From positions 2,313,605 to 2,377,604 of the forward strand of contig UGSS01000002.1 in the NCBI GenBank assembly GCA_900454475.1: DNA of 64,000 nt, written 5' to 3'. The position numbers and the translations under genes were made by a program. The notes beneath the pieces are model-generated. The model had not been told where the DNA came from, ran no database searches, and worked only from the letters and a program-made list of their open reading frames with translations. Of the stretch, positions 60,059 to 64,000 are shown piece after piece. Each line of letters starts with the position of its first letter. Within the stretch, counting starts at the first letter, position 1. The stretch is from [Pasteurella] mairii. Its GTDB lineage: Bacteria; Pseudomonadota; Gammaproteobacteria; Enterobacterales; Pasteurellaceae.

Positions 60059-60220
60059 TCACAAAAAAATGTTTATTTATTGTTCTACTCAAAGATGAAT
60101 AGACGCCGAATTTTAATCTCGAACGGGCAAGATGTCAAGAATTAAGCAAAACTCGCACAAAAATGACCGCACTTTTTCGCCAAGTTATCCCGATTATCCG
60201 CTAAGTGATCGTGGCTTATC

Positions 60221-61231
60221 TCATGATTTCTGCTTCAAATAATGCGCTTTTAACGCAGCAAAAAAAGAATCCGAGGCATACTTTTTGGTATAGGTTAATT
60301 TATGAATTGACGTTTTCGCGGTAATCTGCGCATACAATTCAGGATCAAATCTATTTTTAATATTTTTTGCCAATAGATGAGGAATGGTGTCATCAATCAC
60401 TATTCCTCGTTTATCCGGAAAATAATGATGGATGAATGTATTCATTAAGATCTGAAAAAAGAAATAGTGCGGTATATTATTTTGCGTTTTCCAAAAAATT
60501 AGCAATAAATTAAGTAAACTATGGATAACAAAATCATTTTGTTTGGCACAAATAAAACTATTTAAAAAATTAATTTTATGTTCCTCTTCCCAAGAAAAGT
60601 ATTGATTGGGTTTTGGCCATAATGCTTTATTTTCTGAATTTTTATCCCGTTGAAACATAAAAAAAGATTGTTCTCGCATTTCATCCGGAATTTCTCCAGT
60701 CAATAATATCGTCGCATCCATCCATATACCGCCGTAAGTATCCAATAGTGCTAAACGTAAAAGATCCGCAAAAAATGCATATTTAAACGCTGGATTTTTG
60801 CGTTTTTCCGCGACAAAATCCGGTAAATCTAAATATTCCTCAATATTCTTATCATTTAAACGGATAATGCGATAACCATCGGCAAAACGCTCGGCAGATT
60901 TAAAACAGATTTGCACCGTTTCCGGCAATTCATGAAATTCACAAGGCTGTCCCCAATATTGCCAAATGATTTTTTGATCGGGAAAAGTTTGCTTAGCAGA
61001 AAGTGTAAATGCAGGAATAGCACCTGATAGATAATGTTCAATTAACACATTCCATGCGCGCGCAATTTTCTCTTGTTTTATCAAGTTAAGTTTTCGCTCC
61101 CAAAGGCGACGCAAAAATTTGGGAACCAACCCTCGATAAAACGTGCGATATGGATATTTTTTATTTAAAGTCGCAATGAGATTATCCCAAAAAGAATCCA
61201 CTAAAAAAAGATGTTCAAACTTTTTTTCCAT
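60221..61231 (-). CDS. GT32/capsular-polysaccharide-type glycosyltransferase
   Basis: A 336-residue protein of the Caps_synth/GT32-like group: KIIWQYWGQPCEFHELPETV (N-terminal strand), then FADLLRLALLDTYGGIWMDA with the DxD-like donor/metal site. It likely adds a sugar to LPS or another surface glycan. Four bases downstream of a GT25 gene, so co-transcribed. Between these genes and rpsL lies one uptake sequence (60165). Confidence 0.8.
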   Translation of the reverse strand: MEKKFEHLFLVDSFWDNLIATLNKKYPYRTFYRGLVPKFLRRLWERKLNLIKQEKIARAWNVLIEHYLSGAIPAFTLSAKQTFPDQKIIWQYWGQPCEFHELPETVQICFKSAERFADGYRIIRLNDKNIEEYLDLPDFVAEKRKNPAFKYAFFADLLRLALLDTYGGIWMDATILLTGEIPDEMREQSFFMFQRDKNSENKALWPKPNQYFSWEEEHKINFLNSFICAKQNDFVIHSLLNLLLIFWKTQNNIPHYFFFQILMNTFIHHYFPDKRGIVIDDTIPHLLAKNIKNRFDPELYAQITAKTSIHKLTYTKKYASDSFFAALKAHYLKQKS

Positions 61232-61235
61232 ACCC

Positions 61236-62012
61236 TTACCGATGTCTCAAATCAAAAATACGTTTTTTCATTTTATCTTGGATTTTATAATATTCTCTTT
61301 TTAAGCGAATAAGTAAGGTGCGATTGGCGCGACCTTTATCAATCGGTACATTACTTTCCAATGCAAAATTCGGTTCAAGACAAAACGGTTTTAATGCCAA
61401 GTAAGGAACGTTATTTTCCCAATAGCGCTCCATGGTAATATCCACATCAAAAATCCATTCTTGTGCTTGGGCTAAAAATTTTTTTGCCGCTTTTGGTGTT
61501 AAATAATAGCCGGTGGTATTGCTCCACTGACCATAAAATTGCGCCACATAATTATCGCTATTAGGAATGGCATAAATCGGTTTTTCCGGCTGATTGCGTT
61601 TTGCCGGAGAAGGTGGGCTAAGCCATAAAAATTCAAATTGATTGGCGCCCTGACAAAGAAAGTGGTAAGCGGATAAAAAGTTTTGCTGCAAAATGGCATC
61701 ATCTTCCAACACCACGATCGGCGCATTTAACGCAACACATTTTTCCCATAATAAATAGTGGCTCGCAAAACAGCCCAATTGCCCCAGGGTAGACACGCTG
61801 CCTTTGCGTTCAAAACGTTTTTTCGCATTATGTTTTTTAAACAAAGGAAAATCCGGATTGTCTTTACCGTTTATCGCTTCAAAAAACTGATAGTCAATGT
61901 GTGCGGCGGGATGATGTTGCATTAAACTGTCAAATTGATGTTGAATAAAGGCTTTTCTATCAATCGACGTTTTCATATTGATAATAAAGAGGGGAACCAA
62001 GGTTGCTGTCAT
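61236..62012 (-). CDS. GT25-family glycosyltransferase
   Basis: A 258-residue Lex2B/LgtB-type (GT25) transferase. The start at 62012 (MTATLVPLFIINMKTSIDRK) is preferred to 62039 because GT25 proteins begin with this strand. Conserved GQLGCFASHYLLWE and VVLEDDAIL (metal/donor region). Probably adds galactose or a related sugar to LPS; acceptor unknown. No repeat tract suggests phase variation. Confidence 0.85.
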   Translation of the reverse strand: MTATLVPLFIINMKTSIDRKAFIQHQFDSLMQHHPAAHIDYQFFEAINGKDNPDFPLFKKHNAKKRFERKGSVSTLGQLGCFASHYLLWEKCVALNAPIVVLEDDAILQQNFLSAYHFLCQGANQFEFLWLSPPSPAKRNQPEKPIYAIPNSDNYVAQFYGQWSNTTGYYLTPKAAKKFLAQAQEWIFDVDITMERYWENNVPYLALKPFCLEPNFALESNVPIDKGRANRTLLIRLKREYYKIQDKMKKRIFDLRHR

Positions 62013-62036
62013 AACAATTCCGATTTTCAGATAAAA

Positions 62037-62062
62037 CAAAACCCCACAATTGTAGGGTTTTG
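62037..62062 (-). terminator. Terminator of rpmE
   Basis: Stem CAAAACCC/GGGTTTTG, with a T-rich tail on the minus strand, 17 bases past the rpmE stop and before the GT25 gene. Confidence 0.85.
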
Positions 62063-62078
62063 CCGATAAAAATCCAAA

Positions 62079-62291
62079 TTATTTTTTGCTTGGAATGCTG
62101 AAACGTTTGTTGAAACGTTCTACACGACCGCCGGTGTCAACCACACGTTGTTTACCCGTGTAGAATGGGTGGCAATTACTGCACACGTCCAAGTTTAAAT
62201 CTTTACCCACGGTTGAGCGAGTTTTGATCACATTACCGCAAGAACAAGTTGCAGTAATTTCTTTATATTCTGGGTGAATACCTTGTTTCAT
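62079..62291 (-). CDS. rpmE: 50S ribosomal protein L31 (zinc form)
   Basis: 70 residues from the start at 62291 ([20 protein letters not shown]). Cys16, Cys18, Cys37 and Cys40 make it the zinc-binding (C+) type. Monocistronic and divergent from priA. Confidence 0.97.
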   Translation of the reverse strand: MKQGIHPEYKEITATCSCGNVIKTRSTVGKDLNLDVCSNCHPFYTGKQRVVDTGGRVERFNKRFSIPSKK

Positions 62292-62441
62292 AGAAAACCT
62301 CAATCTGAAGCCACTCCGCTCTCCGAAACTGAATTCGGCACCGAGTGTCGTTAATATTACGCCATAGCTGGCAACCTTTACATTTAAGGTGGCAAATTAT
62401 ACCGCAAAAAAAGGAATATTCAAGCCTTGCGATAATTTCGT

Positions 62442-62447
62442 TATAAT
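62442..62447 (+). promoter_or_regulatory. -10 element of priA
   Basis: TATAAT, 28 bases before the priA ATG, with TTCAAG 17 bases upstream as a weak -35. Confidence 0.5.
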
Positions 62448-62474
62448 GGAGCAAATTTTTTCCTTAGGTGATAT

Positions 62475-64000
62475 ATGCAACTTGTTCGTATCGCGTTGGC
62501 GGTTCCTTTGTTTCAGTTTTTTGATTATCTCTTGTCGCAGGGTCAAACCCCGGCGTTAGGTTGTCGCGTCTTGGTGCCTTTCGGTAAACAAAACAAAGTT
62601 GGCATTGTGGTGGGATTTCCGAGGCAAACAGAAGTGCCAACAGAACAATTAAAAAGGCTCATCGCTATCCTTGATGAGCAATCGATCTTTCCCTCACCAC
62701 TTTGGCAATTATTGCATTGGGCAGCAGATTATTATCAAACGCCGCTCGGTGATGTATTATTTCAAGCGTTGCCCGTTAAATTGCGCCAAGGCGAAAGTGC
62801 GGTCGAAAAAAGCAAAACATTGTTTAAATTGACCGCACTTGGCGCGCAAACTTTAGCCGAAAATCCACTTAAACGGGCGCTAAAACAGCGAGAAGCCTTG
62901 CAATCTCTCAAGGAAATCCCTTTGGAAAAAGGCAACAACGCTTTTAATTCTGCCATTTGGTCGGCATTAAAAACCAAGGGTTGGGTTGAAGAAATTGAGC
63001 AGGAAATGCGCCCATTAAGCTGGCAACAGCAACTTGCCGATCGTCCGATCGTCAATCAACAAAATCGCTTAACCCTCAATAAACAGCAGACCTTAGTGAT
63101 AAGTCAATTGGTCTTCCATGAAGGGTTTGCCACTTGGTTGTTGGATGGTATTACCGGTTCAGGCAAAACGGAAATCTATCTACAATATATCGAAGAAATT
63201 CTGAAAAAAGATCAGCAAGTTTTAGTGTTAGTGCCAGAAATTGCCTTAACGCCACAAACCGTACAACGCTTTCAATCTCGTTTTAACGTCGCTATTGACG
63301 TACTGCATTCCAATTTAAACGATACGCAGCGCTTACAAGTGTGGCAACGGGCAAGATCGGGACAAAATGCCATAGTAATTGGCACAAGATCGGCACTTTT
63401 CACACCATTTTTACAACTAGGCTTAATTGTTATCGACGAAGAACATGATCCCTCCTTTAAACAACAAGAAGGCTGGCGCTACCATGCGCGCGATTTGGCG
63501 GTGGTGTACGCCAATCGCTTAAATATTCCGATTATTCTCGGCTCGGCAACCCCCTGTTTGGAGAGCTTAAATAATGTAAAACGCGGCAAATATCGCCATT
63601 TAGTATTATCAAAAAGAGCAGGAAATGCCACCGCACTTCGCCATTGTGTCATTGATTTAAAACAGCAACGCTTGCAACAAGGCTTATCTGATGCCTTGCT
63701 TAATGTGATGCAGGAACATTTACAGCGTGGCAACCAAGTGCTACTGTTTTTAAATCGACGAGGTTTTGCCCCAGTATTATTGTGCCACGAATGCGGTTGG
63801 ATTTACCAATGTCAACATTGTGATAAACCCTACACTTATCACCAATCGCACCGCGTATTGCGCTGCCACCATTGTGCGTCGCAAAAACCCATTCCAATGC
63901 AATGTGGCGCTTGCGGCTCAACCCATTTAATCACCACAGGACTCGGCACGGAACAACTAGAAGAAAGCTTAAGCGCGCGCTTTCCGCAATTTAAGGTGAC
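62475..64000 (+). CDS. priA: Primosomal helicase PriA (partial)
   Basis: The first ~508 residues of PriA; the gene leaves the window. The N-terminal DNA-binding domain begins MQLVRIALAVPLFQFFDYLL. Walker A is GITGSGKTEIYLQ, the DEEH box is VIDEEHDPSFKQ, and the cysteine cluster CHECGWIYQCQHCDKP and CHHC/CGACG bind zinc. It restarts collapsed replication forks. Two facing uptake sequences lie near 62795-62840 and one near 63630. Confidence 0.96.
   Translation, partial: MQLVRIALAVPLFQFFDYLLSQGQTPALGCRVLVPFGKQNKVGIVVGFPRQTEVPTEQLKRLIAILDEQSIFPSPLWQLLHWAADYYQTPLGDVLFQALPVKLRQGESAVEKSKTLFKLTALGAQTLAENPLKRALKQREALQSLKEIPLEKGNNAFNSAIWSALKTKGWVEEIEQEMRPLSWQQQLADRPIVNQQNRLTLNKQQTLVISQLVFHEGFATWLLDGITGSGKTEIYLQYIEEILKKDQQVLVLVPEIALTPQTVQRFQSRFNVAIDVLHSNLNDTQRLQVWQRARSGQNAIVIGTRSALFTPFLQLGLIVIDEEHDPSFKQQEGWRYHARDLAVVYANRLNIPIILGSATPCLESLNNVKRGKYRHLVLSKRAGNATALRHCVIDLKQQRLQQGLSDALLNVMQEHLQRGNQVLLFLNRRGFAPVLLCHECGWIYQCQHCDKPYTYHQSHRVLRCHHCASQKPIPMQCGACGSTHLITTGLGTEQLEESLSARFPQFKV

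Overview
The window looks like the chromosome of a Pasteurellaceae species of the Haemophilus influenzae uptake-sequence group. The 9-mer AAGTGCGGT or its complement occurs about 39 times by eye, often extended to AAAAGTGCGGTC. The gene content fits: kdkA next to opsX, a divergent mal regulon, an ilvY/ilvC pair and a TRAP/dehydrogenase cluster like one in H. influenzae. I cannot fix the genus. No tRNA, rRNA, CRISPR array, intact insertion sequence or prophage was seen.

Layout. 1-4970: a TonB-dependent haem/haemoglobin-type receptor followed by a CydDC-like ABC exporter pair, with a Fur-box-like site upstream; the second exporter gene leaves the window. 5088-6768: pyrG. 6977-7930: a mazE/mazF (chpS/chpB-like) toxin-antitoxin operon with tandem palindromic operators, followed by an orphan VbhA-type Fic antitoxin with no fic gene. 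8040-8714: a possible small RNA, a promoter-like element whose spacer is a 17-T tract, and a small leader ORF. 8715-20651: one 3978-residue trimeric autotransporter adhesin built from large internal repeats. 20723-30608: the complete maltose/maltodextrin system (malS, malG, malF, malE, then divergent malK, lamB, malM) with MalT-box-like and CRP sites between malE and malK. 30681-30890: an IS481-type transposase remnant and a terminator made of two inverted uptake sequences. 30917-36344: pckA, recQ, cyaY, lptM, lysA. 36408-41360: a sorbitol PTS operon (srlA, srlE, srlB, srlD, an FSA-type aldolase gene, gutM, gutR). 41533-47162: rarD, ilvY, ilvC and an SSS-family symporter. 47259-50629: kdkA, opsX, an ABC-transporter remnant, yggL, trmB. 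50875-55340: a probably truncated TRAP transporter/dehydrogenase operon bounded by gene remnants. 55504-60028: the str operon (rpsL, rpsG, fusA, tuf). 60221-62012: two glycosyltransferases. 62037-64000: rpmE and a priA gene that runs off the window.

How it works together. The window joins housekeeping genes (translation, CTP, lysine and isoleucine/valine synthesis, replication restart) with three catabolic modules that carry CRP-like sites (maltose, sorbitol, TRAP substrate) and with host-interaction genes (haem-type receptor, giant adhesin, LPS-core kinase and heptosyltransferase, two glycosyltransferases). The most unusual features are the adhesin locus (homopolymeric promoter spacer, 2.3-2.5 kb super-repeats, and a decayed second copy of its membrane-anchor sequence 35 kb away) and the mazEF-VbhA cluster. 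Several junctions contain gene debris: IS481 fragment, ABC-transporter N-terminus, CopG-like antitoxin start, adhesin anchor.
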